Assembly (NCBI RefSeq): GCF_025153475.1
Contig: NZ_JANZXA010000013.1
Span: 1 to 64,000 of the forward strand
DNA: 64,000 bases
Direction: 5' to 3'
DNA from: Novosphingobium mangrovisedimenti
Lineage (GTDB): Bacteria > Pseudomonadota > Alphaproteobacteria > Sphingomonadales > Sphingomonadaceae
Notes under the pieces: generated by a model
What the model was told of the DNA's origin: nothing
Seen by the model: the letters and a program-made list of their open reading frames with translations, nothing else
Databases searched by the model: none
Made by a program: the position numbers and the translations under genes
Part shown: in pieces, positions 37,644 to 47,191 of the stretch
How positions within the stretch are numbered: the first letter of the stretch is position 1
Layout: every line of letters starts with the position of its first letter

Positions 37644-38281
37644 TTGGCCTTGTCCTTCCTGCCGGCAAGTTTGCCGACAATAATGCCTGCCTGCGGGTCC
37701 GTAAGGGACTGTTCCACGTGGAACACGTGCCGCCATTTGCGAAGGTCATCCAATTCTTGCTGTGCAGACCGCCCTTTGGGCAACAGCCAGACGGTGTCAC
37801 TTGTGGAAAATCGTGCAGATAAGGTGAGCAAACGCTCCAAAGGCGCAAAAGCGCGCGCGGATATGACCGCGACCTGACGAGATTCGACCATTTCAAGACG
37901 TTGTCCGATCACGCGGGCCTTATCCAGCCCCATGGCGATTCGCGCCCGGTCGAGCCACTCGATTCGGCGCTTGCGCGATTCGACCATGAGCACCTCGCAC
38001 TCCGGCCGCAGCGTGGCGATCACCAGGCCGGGAAACCCCGCCCCGGTGCCGAGGTCGAGCCAGGGACTCGATGTTTCACGTGGAACATGCGGCAGAAGCT
38101 GCGCGCTGTCGACGATGTGCCGCAACCAGACCTGATCAAGGCTTGCCGCCGAGACAAGGTTCTGGCGCTGGTTCTCTTCCGCCAGCATCGCGCAGAGCAG
38201 CTCCAGCCGTTCCAGCGCAGACGCATCGCATTCAGGCAAGGACCTGAGCCAGGCCTTCGCCTCTTCCTCGGTTTCGATCAC
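37640..38281 (-). CDS. rsmG: 16S rRNA guanine-527 N7-methyltransferase RsmG
   Basis: A 213-residue SAM-dependent methyltransferase (GidB). The SAM site is [17 protein letters not shown], and the segment [19 protein letters not shown] precedes it. The GTG start overlaps the mnmG stop. Two parS sites lie inside the coding sequence, read as HVPRETSS and VFHVEQ, so this gene carries both protein and segregation information. Confidence 0.96.
   Translation of the reverse strand: MIETEEEAKAWLRSLPECDASALERLELLCAMLAEENQRQNLVSAASLDQVWLRHIVDSAQLLPHVPRETSSPWLDLGTGAGFPGLVIATLRPECEVLMVESRKRRIEWLDRARIAMGLDKARVIGQRLEMVESRQVAVISARAFAPLERLLTLSARFSTSDTVWLLPKGRSAQQELDDLRKWRHVFHVEQSLTDPQAGIIVGKLAGRKDKAK
37710..37725. 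other. parS: parS site, perfect palindrome, inside rsmG
   Basis: TGTTCCACGTGGAACA, a perfect 16-bp palindrome matching the bacterial parS consensus TGTTNCACGTGNAACA. It lies in the 3' part of rsmG, close to parA. Confidence 0.9.
38072..38087. other. parS: parS site inside rsmG
   Basis: TGTTTCACGTGGAACA, the parS consensus with one asymmetric base pair. It is 362 bases from the first site and lies in the SAM-domain half of rsmG. Confidence 0.9.
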
Positions 38282-40125
38282 GCGGCCTCCCGTCGGGCAT
38301 GAACCAGCAGTGCGGCAAGGGCGGCCGGAGTGATCCCCGGGATACGCCCCGCAGCGGCCAGCGTGGCGGGCCGTGCGCGCGTCAGCCGCTCAACCATCTC
38401 ACGCGACAGGCCGGGGATGCGCTCGTAGGGGAAGTGATCGCCCAGCGGCAGTGCCTCGCTCGCCCGCAAGTCGCGCAGCTCGCGCTCTTGGCGTTCAAGG
38501 TAGGGGGCGTAGGCGGCATCTTCCGCCATCTCCTCGACCAGCCCCGGATCGGCCAGCACATCGGGCTCGATCCAGGGCGCCAGTCCTTCGAGGTCGACAC
38601 CGCCGAACCGAAGCCATTCGCGGATGGGCAGGCGGCCGACATCGGCACGAACCGGCAGCCCTGCGCCCGCCATCTCCCCCGAGGGCACCGCAACGTCGAA
38701 TGCACGGTCAAGCTTCGCCCTTGCCTCCTCGCGGCTTGCGAACCAGTCCCGCCGTGCAGGACCCGCAGCCCCCGCCGCGATAGCGAGCGGGGTGAGCCGT
38801 GTAGTCGCATTGTTGGCGCGCAGGCGCAGGCGGTACTCGGCACGGGCCGTGAGCATGCGGTAGGGCTCACTGACGCCGTGCAGCGTCAGATCATCGATCA
38901 TCACCGCCATGTAGCTGTTGGCGCGATCGAGCAGCGGCGCCTCGCGGCCCAGCACCTCGGCCGCCGCATGCATGCCGGCCACCAGCCCTTGCGCCGCGGC
39001 CTCCTCGTAACCGGTCGTGCCGTTGATCTGGCCCGCGCAGTAGAGGCCGGGAATGTCGCGCAGTTCGAGGCTGGTGCGCAACGCGCGCGGATCGATGTGA
39101 TCGTATTCGACAGCATAGCCGGGCACGACCATCTCCACCGTCTCCAGCCCCTCCATCGTACGCAGCATTTCGAGCTGGACTTCGGCGGGCAGCGAGGTGC
39201 TGATCCCGTTGGGATAGACGAGGTGCGTGCCCAGCCCTTCGGGTTCGAGGAATATCTGGTGTCCGTCGCGGTCCGCGAAGCGGTGGATCTTGTCCTCGAT
39301 CGAAGGGCAATAGCGCGGACCCTGCGCACCGATCGCGCCCGAGAACAAGGGTGAGCGATGGAGGTTGTCACGGATCACGTCATGGCTGCGCGGGTTGGTG
39401 CGGGTGATCGCGCAGAACACCTGCGGGTTCGTCCGACGCATGCCCATCGCCGACATCGTCCAGGTTTCGGTATCGGAAGGCTGTTCGCCCAAACGGGCCC
39501 AGTCGATCGAGCGCCCGTCGAGGCGGGGCGGCGTCCCGGTCTTGAGGCGGGCCATCGGCAGGCTGGCCTCGCGCATCTGCGCGGCAAGCTTCTGGGCCGA
39601 GGCTTCGCCGATGCGCCCCCCGACGATCCGCTCCTCACCCCGGAACAGGGTGCCGCCGAGAAAGGTGCCCGTGCACAGCACAACCGCCCGCGCGTCGAGA
39701 CGGGTGCCGTCGGCCAGATCGACGCCGACCGCCCTGCCCCCTTCGAGGACGAGCACAGCAGCCTCTCCGGCAACCAGCGTCAGGTCACCCTGCTCGCCGA
39801 GCAACCGGTGGATCGCCGCCTTGAACAGCCTGCGGTCCGCCTGCACGCGCGGTCCCTGCACCGCGCTGCCCTTCGAGCGGTTGAGCATGCGGTAGTGGAT
39901 CGCGGCTGCATCGGCAGCACGACCGATCAGGCCATCGAAGGCATCCACTTCGCGCACGAGGTGGCCCTTGCCAAGACCGCCGATCGCGGGGTTGCAGCTC
40001 ATGGCACCGACCGCATCGAGATCGAAGCTCACGAGCGCGACGCGCGCGCCCATGCGGGCGGCCACGGCTGCCGCCTCGCAGCCGGCATGGCCGCCGCCGA
40101 TCACGATCACATCGAATGCATGCAT
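38278..40125 (-). CDS. mnmG: tRNA uridine-5-carboxymethylaminomethyl modification enzyme MnmG
   Basis: A 615-residue FAD protein (GidA) that works with MnmE to modify U34 of tRNAs. The FAD motif [19 protein letters not shown] is at the N-terminus. Other marks are [37 protein letters not shown] and [19 protein letters not shown]. The C-terminal helical domain ends near VHARREAA. It is coupled to rsmG by GTGA. Confidence 0.97.
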   Translation of the reverse strand: MHAFDVIVIGGGHAGCEAAAVAARMGARVALVSFDLDAVGAMSCNPAIGGLGKGHLVREVDAFDGLIGRAADAAAIHYRMLNRSKGSAVQGPRVQADRRLFKAAIHRLLGEQGDLTLVAGEAAVLVLEGGRAVGVDLADGTRLDARAVVLCTGTFLGGTLFRGEERIVGGRIGEASAQKLAAQMREASLPMARLKTGTPPRLDGRSIDWARLGEQPSDTETWTMSAMGMRRTNPQVFCAITRTNPRSHDVIRDNLHRSPLFSGAIGAQGPRYCPSIEDKIHRFADRDGHQIFLEPEGLGTHLVYPNGISTSLPAEVQLEMLRTMEGLETVEMVVPGYAVEYDHIDPRALRTSLELRDIPGLYCAGQINGTTGYEEAAAQGLVAGMHAAAEVLGREAPLLDRANSYMAVMIDDLTLHGVSEPYRMLTARAEYRLRLRANNATTRLTPLAIAAGAAGPARRDWFASREEARAKLDRAFDVAVPSGEMAGAGLPVRADVGRLPIREWLRFGGVDLEGLAPWIEPDVLADPGLVEEMAEDAAYAPYLERQERELRDLRASEALPLGDHFPYERIPGLSREMVERLTRARPATLAAAGRIPGITPAALAALLVHARREAA

Positions 40126-40172
40126 GGCGCGCCCTTACTCCAGCGCGGGATTCGCGTCAAAGCAACTCCGCA

Positions 40173-40188
40173 CGTTCCACGTGAAACA
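40173..40188. other. parS: parS-like site between mnmE and mnmG
   Basis: CGTTCCACGTGAAACA, matching the parS consensus except for the first base. It sits in the 65-bp gap before mnmG, so it is the only one of the four outside a gene. Confidence 0.8.
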
Positions 40189-40190
40189 CA

Positions 40191-41468
40191 TCACTTGCCG
40201 ATGCAGAACCGGCCGAACAGCGCATCGAGCATGTCCTCGGTCGTCGCGCGCCCGACCAGCGCGTCAAAGGCCACCCGCGCCACGCGCAGCGCTTCCGCCA
40301 CCAGCAAGGGGTCGCTCTCCCGCCGGGCATCGCGCAAGGCCCTTTCCGCCTGCCCCAGCAAGGCGTGCTGGCGCTGGTTGAGCGCCGCGTCGCCGGGACG
40401 CGGCATCGCCCTTGCCGCCGTCTCGACAAGATCGCGACGCAAGTCGTCGAGACCCGCCCCGGTCACGGCCGAGACACGGTGGCGCGGCGCGGCCTTGTCG
40501 GCAGAGCCTGCCCGGTCGCACTGTGGCTCGATCTCCCACGCCCCTTCGGGCCCCACCCCTTCAGGTCCCAGCCAGAGCACGAGGTCGGCCCGCTCAAGCG
40601 CCGCACGGGCGCGGGCAATGCCGATGACCTCGATCTCGTCACCGGATTCGTCGCGCAGGCCCGCCGTATCGGCGAAGACGAAAGGCATGCCGCGGATGGC
40701 CACCGCGCGGGTAAGGACGTCACGCGTGGTTCCGGCGAGCGGCGCGGTGATAGCCGCCTCGTCTTCGACCAGCGCATTGAACAGCGTGCTCTTGCCGGCG
40801 TTGGGCGGCCCCGCCAGCACGACGCGAAAGCCCTCCCGCAAGGTCTCCGCACGCGGGCGCGCAAGCCATTCGGACAAGTCCCCGGCAAGCGCGTCGAGCC
40901 GCACGGAAAAGTCCGCCGGCAGTTCCACGACATCGTCCTCGTCCGCGAAATCGAGCACCGCCTCGACCGCCGCCGAGGCCATCAGCACCCGCTCGCGCCA
41001 GTCCTCAACCTGCTTCGAGAAGGCACCGCCCGCCATGGCGATCGCGGCACGGCGCTGCAATTCGGTCTCCGCGGAAAGCAGGTCCGCCAGGCCTTCCGCC
41101 TCGGCGAGATCGATCCGCCCATGGGCAAAGGCCCGCCGCGTGAACTCCCCGGGCTCGGCGCGGCGCAAGCCCGGCAGCGCCGACAGCGCGCGCTCCACCG
41201 CCGCCACGACCGCCCTGCCCCCGTGCAGGTGCAGCTCGGCAAGGTCCTCGCCGGTGGCGGTATTCGGTCCGGGGAACCACAGCACGAGCGCCTGGTCGAG
41301 CACTGTTCCACGTGGAACACGCAAGGTGCGATAGCTGGCGACGCGCGGTCCGGGCAGGCTACCCGCAAGCGCCGCGAGCGCCGCACCGGCTTGTCGCCCG
41401 CTCACCCTGACCACCGCAATGGCGGCAGGAGGCGACCCGCTGGAAAGCGCGAAGATCGTATCCGTCAT
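40191..41468 (-). CDS. mnmE: tRNA modification GTPase MnmE
   Basis: A 425-residue GTPase (TrmE). The N-terminal formyl-THF domain begins MTDTIFALSSGSPPAAIAVVR. The G domain has AGPPNAGKSTLFNAL (G1), GTTRD (G2) and DTAGLRD (G3), but no clear NKxD (G4): the region reads QCDRAGSADKAAP. The C-terminal FCIGK matches the catalytic CxGK motif. A parS site lies within the N-terminal part. Confidence 0.96.
   Translation of the reverse strand: MTDTIFALSSGSPPAAIAVVRVSGRQAGAALAALAGSLPGPRVASYRTLRVPRGTVLDQALVLWFPGPNTATGEDLAELHLHGGRAVVAAVERALSALPGLRRAEPGEFTRRAFAHGRIDLAEAEGLADLLSAETELQRRAAIAMAGGAFSKQVEDWRERVLMASAAVEAVLDFADEDDVVELPADFSVRLDALAGDLSEWLARPRAETLREGFRVVLAGPPNAGKSTLFNALVEDEAAITAPLAGTTRDVLTRAVAIRGMPFVFADTAGLRDESGDEIEVIGIARARAALERADLVLWLGPEGVGPEGAWEIEPQCDRAGSADKAAPRHRVSAVTGAGLDDLRRDLVETAARAMPRPGDAALNQRQHALLGQAERALRDARRESDPLLVAEALRVARVAFDALVGRATTEDMLDALFGRFCIGK
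41304..41319. other. parS: parS site, perfect palindrome, inside mnmE
   Basis: TGTTCCACGTGGAACA, identical to the site at 37710. It is read in mnmE as part of LRVPRGTVLD. It is about 3.6 kb from the first site. Confidence 0.9.
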
Positions 41469-41518
41469 GATCGTGACCTGGACTGCTACCCCCACGAGGG
41501 GAGCCTTCCGCGAATCCC

Positions 41519-41797
41519 TTAGTCCCCGTCTTTCCTGGGCTTGCCGGACGCTGCGCCAGCGCCGCTCATCGCCATGGCCACACCGCTTTCGAGGAACTTC
41601 TGGAACATCTTCAACCCGAACTCGCCCATTGGCGCGACCTGCTTGGTCAGTTCCTGGAGCTGGTCGAAATTGCCCGCGCCCTGCATCGCCTTTGTCAGGG
41701 CGTCGACGTAGACTTCGTTGGCCTTGGTGACATCGGGCAGACCGAGAAAGCGCCGGGCTTCCTCTGGCGAGCATTCGACCTCGACATTGACCTTCAT
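41519..41797 (-). CDS. DUF6489 family small protein
   Basis: A 92-residue soluble protein beginning MKVNVEVECSPEEARRFLGLPDV and ending in a short Gly/Ala-rich, charged tail. The length and N-terminal motif fit what I know as DUF6489, a family of unknown function in alphaproteobacteria. It is located 50 bases before mnmE and may be co-transcribed. GGAGG lies six bases before the ATG. Confidence 0.75.
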   Translation of the reverse strand: MKVNVEVECSPEEARRFLGLPDVTKANEVYVDALTKAMQGAGNFDQLQELTKQVAPMGEFGLKMFQKFLESGVAMAMSGAGAASGKPRKDGD

Positions 41798-41925
41798 CCC
41801 GGCCTCCTGCTGGATTTCTTTGACATAGCTGACACATGCACTTCACAAAGTCCATTGCAAGAGCTTAGGCCGTGAACCTAACACCGCACGCGAAGGTGCC
41901 ACCTCTGGCGAACAGGAGAGACCCC

Positions 41926-42624
41926 ATGTCCACCAACACCCAAATCCCGACTCTCGACGGCGACGGCACGATCCCCGCCTATGTGGTGAAGCCCGAAGGC
42001 ACCCCGCGCGGCGCGATCATCGTCCAGCAGGAGATCTTCGGCGTGGACGCCGGCATCCGCAAGAAGGCGGACGGCTGGGCAGCCAAGGGTTATCTCGCCG
42101 TGGCCCCCGACAGCTTCTGGCGCCAGAAGCCCGGCGTCGAATTCGATGCGGACAAGCCGGAGGAATTCCAGCAGGCCATCGAATTCATGATGAAGCACGA
42201 TTTCGATCTCGGCATCCGCGATCTGGAAGCCGTGATCCACTGGATCCGCCGCGAAGCGGGCGTGCCCAAGGTCGGGCTCGTCGGTTACTGCATGGGCGGC
42301 AAGATCGCCTACATGGTCGCGGCCCGCACCGACATCGATGCCTCGGTCGGCTACTACGGCGTGGCGATCGACCAGATGCTGAACGAAAAGCACGCGATCG
42401 CGCGTCCGCTGATGCTGCATGTTCCGACCGCCGACGGCTTTGTGCCGGCCGAAGCGCAGAAGGCCATGCACGAAGGTCTGGACGACCATCCGCGCGTGAC
42501 GCTCTACGACTACGAAGGGCTAGACCACGGCTTTGCCGCCGAAATCGGCTCGCGTCGCGATGAAGCCGGTGCCGCGCTGGCCGACAGCCGTACCGAAGCC
42601 TTCTTCGCCGAACACGTCGGATAA
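41926..42624 (+). CDS. Dienelactone hydrolase family protein
   Basis: A 232-residue alpha/beta hydrolase. The nucleophile is a cysteine, C122 in VGYCMGGKIAY, with the catalytic His in GLDHGFAAE, as in dienelactone hydrolases; the usual acid is an Asp near VPTADGFVP. These enzymes open dienelactones in aromatic degradation, but many relatives act on other esters. No aromatic-degradation genes are nearby. GGAG is eight bases before the ATG. Confidence 0.9.
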   Translation: MSTNTQIPTLDGDGTIPAYVVKPEGTPRGAIIVQQEIFGVDAGIRKKADGWAAKGYLAVAPDSFWRQKPGVEFDADKPEEFQQAIEFMMKHDFDLGIRDLEAVIHWIRREAGVPKVGLVGYCMGGKIAYMVAARTDIDASVGYYGVAIDQMLNEKHAIARPLMLHVPTADGFVPAEAQKAMHEGLDDHPRVTLYDYEGLDHGFAAEIGSRRDEAGAALADSRTEAFFAEHVG

Positions 42625-42635
42625 AGCGAGCAGCT

Positions 42636-44216
42636 ATGGCACCGCGCTATGCCATGCCACTGGCGGTCGTTGCGATCACGGCCGCCTGCTGGTTCATCGT
42701 GCCCCTGCGCTGGGCGCTGGTCCTGCTCGTTCCGATCCTGCTGCTGACGCTGTGGGATTTCGTGCAGGGCCGCCACGCCCTGCGCCGCAATTACCCGCTG
42801 ATCGCGCGCGTGCGCTGGCTGTTCGAGGACCTGCGCCCCTACCTGCGCGCCTATATCGTCGAAAGCGACCGCGAAGGGCGCCCCTTCACGATAGACGAGC
42901 GCGCGCTCGTCTATGCCCGTTCCAAGGGCGAAATCTCGACTCATCCCATGGGCACCGAGCTGGACGTCTATTCGGAGGAATACGAATGGCTCGGCCATTC
43001 GATCACGCCGAACGACGAAGCGCCGGAGACCTGGCATGTCCGCGTCGGCGGCGATCAATGCACAAGGCCCTATGACAGCGCCCTGCTCAACATTTCGGCG
43101 ATGAGCTTCGGATCGCTTTCGGCGAACGCGATCGAGGCGCTGAACAAGGGCGCAGCGCTCGGCGGCTTCGCGCACGACACCGGCGAAGGCTCGATCAGCC
43201 GCTATCACCGCAAGCACGGCGGCGACCTGATCTGGGAACTGGGTAGCGGCTATTTCGGCTGCCGCCGCAAGGACGGCGGCTTCGACGCTGACCTTTTCGC
43301 CGAACAGGCGCAGGACGATCAGGTCAAGATGGTCGAGATCAAGCTGAGCCAGGGGGCCAAGCCCGGCCACGGCGGCATGCTGCCCGGCGCGAAGGTCACG
43401 CCCGAGATCGCAGAGGCGCGCAAGATCGAGGTCGGCGAGGGTTGCGTCTCGCCCCCTGCCCACTCGACCTTCTCCACCCCGATCGAACTGCTCGAATGGA
43501 TCGTGCAGCTGCGCGAGCTTTCGGGCGGCAAGCCCGCCGGCTTCAAGCTCTGCGTCGGCCAGCCGCATGAAGTCATGGCCATCGTCAAGGCCATGCTCGA
43601 AACCGGAATCACGCCGGATTTCATCGTCGTCGACGGTGCCGAAGGCGGCACCGGCGCAGCGCCGCAGGAACTGACCGACAATGTCGGCATGCCCCTGCGC
43701 GAAGGCCTGATCCTGATGCGCAACGCACTTGTCGGCGCGAACCTGAAGGACCGCGTCCGGATCGGCGCTTCGGGCAAGATCCACTCGGGCGCGGGCATGG
43801 CTCGCGCCTTCGCGCTGGGCGCCGACTGGTGCAATGCCGCGCGCGCCTTCATGTTCTCGCTGGGCTGCGTCCAGTCGATGAAGTGCCACACCGGCGAATG
43901 CCCGAGCGGCGTGGCAACACAGGTACCCTGGCGCCAGATAGGCCTGGTGGTGGACGACAAGGCCGAACGCGTCGCCCGGTTCCAGAAGGAAACGCTCAAG
44001 TCGCTGCGCGAGATCGTCGTCGCCATGGGCTACGACAGCCCCTGGGATCTCACCCAGCACGACATGTACCAGCGCATCGACAGCGCCAAGGCCGGCCCGC
44101 TCGACGAAGTCTACAACTTCCTCCGGCCTGGACAGCTGCTCGCGGATCCCGCCTCGACGCGATATGCCCGTGCCTGGGAGGTCGCCCGGGCCGATACCTT
44201 CCGCCGCGTAAACTGA
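42636..44216 (+). CDS. FMN-binding glutamate synthase family protein
   Basis: A 526-residue protein. Two hydrophobic segments at the N-terminus (about 5-45) suggest membrane attachment. The rest is the FMN barrel of glutamate synthase: NISAMSFGSLSANAIEALNKGA, HDTGEGSISRYHRKHGGDL, FIVVDGAEGGTGAAPQEL and GASGKIHSGAGMARAFALGA. The cysteines C-x5-C-x4-C near 410-421 (GCVQSMKCHTGECPSG) match the 3Fe-4S site. The glutaminase domain is missing, so true glutamate synthase activity is doubtful. It starts 11 bases after the hydrolase gene. Confidence 0.9.
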   Translation: MAPRYAMPLAVVAITAACWFIVPLRWALVLLVPILLLTLWDFVQGRHALRRNYPLIARVRWLFEDLRPYLRAYIVESDREGRPFTIDERALVYARSKGEISTHPMGTELDVYSEEYEWLGHSITPNDEAPETWHVRVGGDQCTRPYDSALLNISAMSFGSLSANAIEALNKGAALGGFAHDTGEGSISRYHRKHGGDLIWELGSGYFGCRRKDGGFDADLFAEQAQDDQVKMVEIKLSQGAKPGHGGMLPGAKVTPEIAEARKIEVGEGCVSPPAHSTFSTPIELLEWIVQLRELSGGKPAGFKLCVGQPHEVMAIVKAMLETGITPDFIVVDGAEGGTGAAPQELTDNVGMPLREGLILMRNALVGANLKDRVRIGASGKIHSGAGMARAFALGADWCNAARAFMFSLGCVQSMKCHTGECPSGVATQVPWRQIGLVVDDKAERVARFQKETLKSLREIVVAMGYDSPWDLTQHDMYQRIDSAKAGPLDEVYNFLRPGQLLADPASTRYARAWEVARADTFRRVN

Positions 44217-44227
44217 AAGAGCCGACT

Positions 44228-45199
44228 ATGACGACCAGGGGATACCGGATGATCGTCAGGGCCCACGGCGGCCCCGAAGTGATCGAGCGCGAAGCGTGGG
44301 ACGTGCCTTCGCCCGGCCCCGGCGAGATCCTGATCGAGACCGAAGCCGTCGGCCTCAATTTCATCGACACGTACTATCGCAAGGGGCTCTATCCCGATGC
44401 GTTGCCGATCCAGCTCGGTGCCGAAAGCGTCGGGCGGATCATGGCACTGGGCGATGGCGTGAGCGGGTTTTCGGTAGGGGAGCGGGTCGGCACGACGCAG
44501 AACGGCGGCGCCTATTCCACGCACCGCCTGATCCCGGCGGCGCAGGCCATCCGCATTCCTGACGGCATCGCTTCCGAAACCGCGGCTGCGATCATGCTCA
44601 AGGGGCTGACCGCCTGTTATCTGGCCGAGGATACTTTTGCCGCCGAGGCGGGACACATCGCGCTGGTCCACGCTGCCGCGGGCGGCGTGGGCTCGCTGCT
44701 GGTGCCCTGGCTGGTCGACAAAGGCGTGACGGTGATCGCCCATAGCGGTTCGCCCGAAAAGGCCGCTCAGGTGCCTTGCCCGCATTCGCTGTCCTGCGCC
44801 TTCGATGAGCTGCCCGGTGCCGTTGCGGAGATAACCGGCGGCGCAATGTGCCATGTCGCCTACGACGGCGTGGGCGCGGCCTCGTGGTCGGCCTCGCTCG
44901 CCTCGCTGCGCCGGCGCGGGATGATGGTGAGCTTCGGCAATGCCTCGGGCGCGGTGCCGCCGATCTCGTTGCTCGACCTGATGCGCGGCGGCTCGCTCTA
45001 CGCCACCCGCCCTACCCTCGCCGACTACATCGCCACGCCCGAAATGCTGGCCACAAACGCGAGCAAGCTGTTCGACCGCATCGCCAGCGGCGTGCTCGAT
45101 CCCCACATCGGGCAGACCTTCAGGCTGGAAGAGGCTGCACAGGCACATCGCGCGCTGGAAAGCCGGGCCACCACCGGCTCGACCGTGCTGATCCCCTGA
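44228..45199 (+). CDS. Quinone oxidoreductase family protein (QOR-like MDR)
   Basis: A 323-residue zinc-free medium-chain dehydrogenase. Family marks are VGLNFIDTYYRKGLYP, the nucleotide motif VHAAAGGVGSLLVPWL and the end LEEAAQAHRALESRATTGSTVL. It uses NADPH to reduce quinones or enones. The Rossmann end strand normally followed by a second motif is shifted (AHSGSPEKAAQ). It starts eleven bases after the previous gene, so the three genes from 41.9 kb form a unit. Confidence 0.9.
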   Translation: MTTRGYRMIVRAHGGPEVIEREAWDVPSPGPGEILIETEAVGLNFIDTYYRKGLYPDALPIQLGAESVGRIMALGDGVSGFSVGERVGTTQNGGAYSTHRLIPAAQAIRIPDGIASETAAAIMLKGLTACYLAEDTFAAEAGHIALVHAAAGGVGSLLVPWLVDKGVTVIAHSGSPEKAAQVPCPHSLSCAFDELPGAVAEITGGAMCHVAYDGVGAASWSASLASLRRRGMMVSFGNASGAVPPISLLDLMRGGSLYATRPTLADYIATPEMLATNASKLFDRIASGVLDPHIGQTFRLEEAAQAHRALESRATTGSTVLIP

Positions 45200-45265
45200 T
45201 CGCTTTCCTACACGGCGCGGGCCTGTCATGATCGACAGGCTCCTTCGCATTGTCGGCCCAAACGC

Positions 45266-45296
45266 GAAACGCGCCGGATCTTCACCGGCGCGTTTC
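45266..45296. terminator. Stem-loop between convergent genes, likely terminator
   Basis: A perfect 12-bp stem (GAAACGCGCCGG with CCGGCGCGTTTC) around a seven-base loop, without a T-run directly after it. A weaker hairpin (GCCTGTC/GACAGGC, 45221-45240) precedes it. AT-rich sequence follows to 45340. Confidence 0.55.
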
Positions 45297-45369
45297 ACAT
45301 ATCATACTGAATAATTGCGATTTTATCACGACTTCGCCATGCGCTGTATGGACGAACTTCGTGAAGTTC

Positions 45370-45897
45370 TCAGGCGGCTTCCTTCTCGATGAACTCGGGA
45401 TAGAAGCTCGGCTCACGGTCCGACCAGCCCGGCGCGGTCGCGGCGGCTTCGCTGATCGAATGGAGCAGCGTCTTGCGCCGGTCGGGGCGGATCTGCGGCA
45501 AGGCCGCGGCCCCGCAGAAGGCGCCCGGCAGCCAGGGGCGGACCCAGGCGCCCAACAGGCGTTCATAGAGAAAACGGAAAGCCGAGAAGCTGCCCAGCTT
45601 CTCCTGCGCAAGGTCGAACGCAGCCATACGCACCATCTTGCCCATGAAAGCCTCGACATCGTCGAAACCGATGTCGTCCGGACGCATGGTGCGAAGCGCC
45701 TTGAGATCCTGATAGGCGACGTACTGTTTGCGGATCGAGGCAACTTCGACCTCGTCGCGTGCCCAGAGCTTGAATGCGTCCTGGCGGCCAAGGCCGACAT
45801 CGAGGCTGCGACGGATGTAACGCTGCTCGCAGGACGTGAAGCTGGCGAATTCGCGCAGTTCGCTGATCGTCAGAGTTGCCGTGCCCACATAGGCCAT
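45370..45897 (-). CDS. Hypothetical protein
   Basis: A 175-residue soluble protein beginning MAYVGTATLTISELREFASF. It contains two cysteines (SCEQRYIRR and FCGAAALPQ) and aromatic-rich segments near the C-terminus. No signal peptide or membrane segment. I do not recognise the family. The start at 45897 is preferred over 45936 because the upstream residues look non-coding. A CtrA-like half-site pair (TTAA-N7-GTAAC) lies 80 bases upstream. Confidence 0.65.
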   Translation of the reverse strand: MAYVGTATLTISELREFASFTSCEQRYIRRSLDVGLGRQDAFKLWARDEVEVASIRKQYVAYQDLKALRTMRPDDIGFDDVEAFMGKMVRMAAFDLAQEKLGSFSAFRFLYERLLGAWVRPWLPGAFCGAAALPQIRPDRRKTLLHSISEAAATAPGWSDREPSFYPEFIEKEAA

Positions 45898-46100
45898 GAT
45901 CGTGATCCCCGTCTCCGTGATCCCTGTGATTCGCAAGGGATGCCCCCCTTCACGCTTCGCAGTTAACCATTCGACCGGTTACGAACTCATTAACTATGCA
46001 ATGGTTTGTCCGCCACGTCGCCCAAGGACGCGCGCAAGCTGGTCAGCTAATTGTTGTAAAGCAGGCCTTTTCCTTCCGGACGCACGACATTGCGCCGCGA

Positions 46101-46904
46101 TCAGATCAGGCCGGCAAGCGGGCTGGAAGGATCGGCATAGCGGCGCGTGCCCATGCGCCCGGCGAGATAGGCGTCGCGCCCGGCCTCTACCGCGAGCTTC
46201 ATGGCACGGGCCATGCGGAGCGGGTCCTTGGCCTCGGCAATCGCGGTGTTCATCAGCACGCCATCGCAGCCCAGCTCCATCGCCACGGCCGCGTCCGACG
46301 CGGTGCCCACGCCCGCATCGACGAGCACGGGAACATTGGCGCCCTCCACGATCAGGCGCACCGTCACCTTGTTCTGGATGCCCAGACCGGAACCGATCGG
46401 CGCGCCCAACGGCATGATCGCCACCGCGCCGGCTTCCTCTAGCTGCTTGGCCGCGATCGGATCGTCCACGCAATAGACCATCGGCGCAAAGCCTTCTCCG
46501 GCCAGCACTTCGCAGGCCTTCAGCGTCTCGCGCATGTCTGGATAGAGCGTGCGCGCCTCGCCCAGCACTTCCAGCTTCACGAGATCCCAGCCTCCCGCCT
46601 CGCGCGCCAGCCGCAACGTGCGGATCGCTTCCTCGGCCGTGAAGCAACCGGCGGTGTTAGGCAGGTAGGTGATCTTCTTCGGATCGATGAAGTCCGTCAG
46701 CATCGGTGCCTTGGGGTCCGAAATGTTGACCCGGCGCACCGCCACGGTGACGATCTCCGCGCCCGAAGCCTCGACGGCGGCCGCATTCTGCGCGAAGTCC
46801 TTGTACTTGCCAGTGCCCACGATCAGGCGCGACGTGAAGGTGCGCCCGGCAACGGTCCAGGTATCGGCGGTCTTCTCGGCAACGGTATCGGTCAAGGTTC
46901 GCAT
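46101..46904 (-). CDS. thiG: Thiazole synthase ThiG
   Basis: A 267-residue TIM-barrel enzyme that forms the thiazole phosphate of thiamine from deoxyxylulose phosphate, dehydroglycine and ThiS-bound sulfur. The catalytic Lys is in LVKLEVLGE (about 108). Other marks are [24 protein letters not shown], and the phosphate site [20 protein letters not shown]. It lies 44 bases after thiS. Confidence 0.97.
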   Translation of the reverse strand: MRTLTDTVAEKTADTWTVAGRTFTSRLIVGTGKYKDFAQNAAAVEASGAEIVTVAVRRVNISDPKAPMLTDFIDPKKITYLPNTAGCFTAEEAIRTLRLAREAGGWDLVKLEVLGEARTLYPDMRETLKACEVLAGEGFAPMVYCVDDPIAAKQLEEAGAVAIMPLGAPIGSGLGIQNKVTVRLIVEGANVPVLVDAGVGTASDAAVAMELGCDGVLMNTAIAEAKDPLRMARAMKLAVEAGRDAYLAGRMGTRRYADPSSPLAGLI

Positions 46905-46948
46905 CCTTTCGGGATCGCGGAAAGTTCAGAAAAGCGCGGCCGGCAGGC

Positions 46949-47173
46949 TTACCCGCCGCCCACGAAGTGCACGATCTCCAGCACGTCGCCATCGGCCAGT
47001 CGCACATCGGCCAGCATCGAGCGCGGCGCTATCTCGGCATTGTGCTCGACGGCAACCTTTTTTGGATCGAGTCCGAGGCTGGCAACGAGATCGGCGATCG
47101 ACGCACCTACGCCGATCCGGCGCGGTTCGCCATTTACGGTCAGCAGAAGTTCGCCAGAGGTTTCAAGAGCCAT
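46949..47173 (-). CDS. thiS: Sulfur carrier protein ThiS
   Basis: A 74-residue ubiquitin-like protein. The C-terminus is VHFVGGG, where the final glycine is thiocarboxylated for thiazole synthesis; most ThiS end in two glycines, this one in three. The middle KVAVEHNAEIAPRSML is typical. ThiF and thiO/thiH are not adjacent. Confidence 0.93.
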   Translation of the reverse strand: MALETSGELLLTVNGEPRRIGVGASIADLVASLGLDPKKVAVEHNAEIAPRSMLADVRLADGDVLEIVHFVGGG

Positions 47174-47191
47174 GCTATGCGCAGATAGCGC

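Noticed and set aside
37710-41319. Repeated 16-mers as a CRISPR or mobile-element signature
   Set aside because: They are parS palindromes with irregular spacing and lie inside conserved genes.
42510-44060. A long minus-strand frame opposite the glutamate synthase-like gene
   Set aside because: Antisense shadow; the plus strand has clear FMN-barrel motifs.
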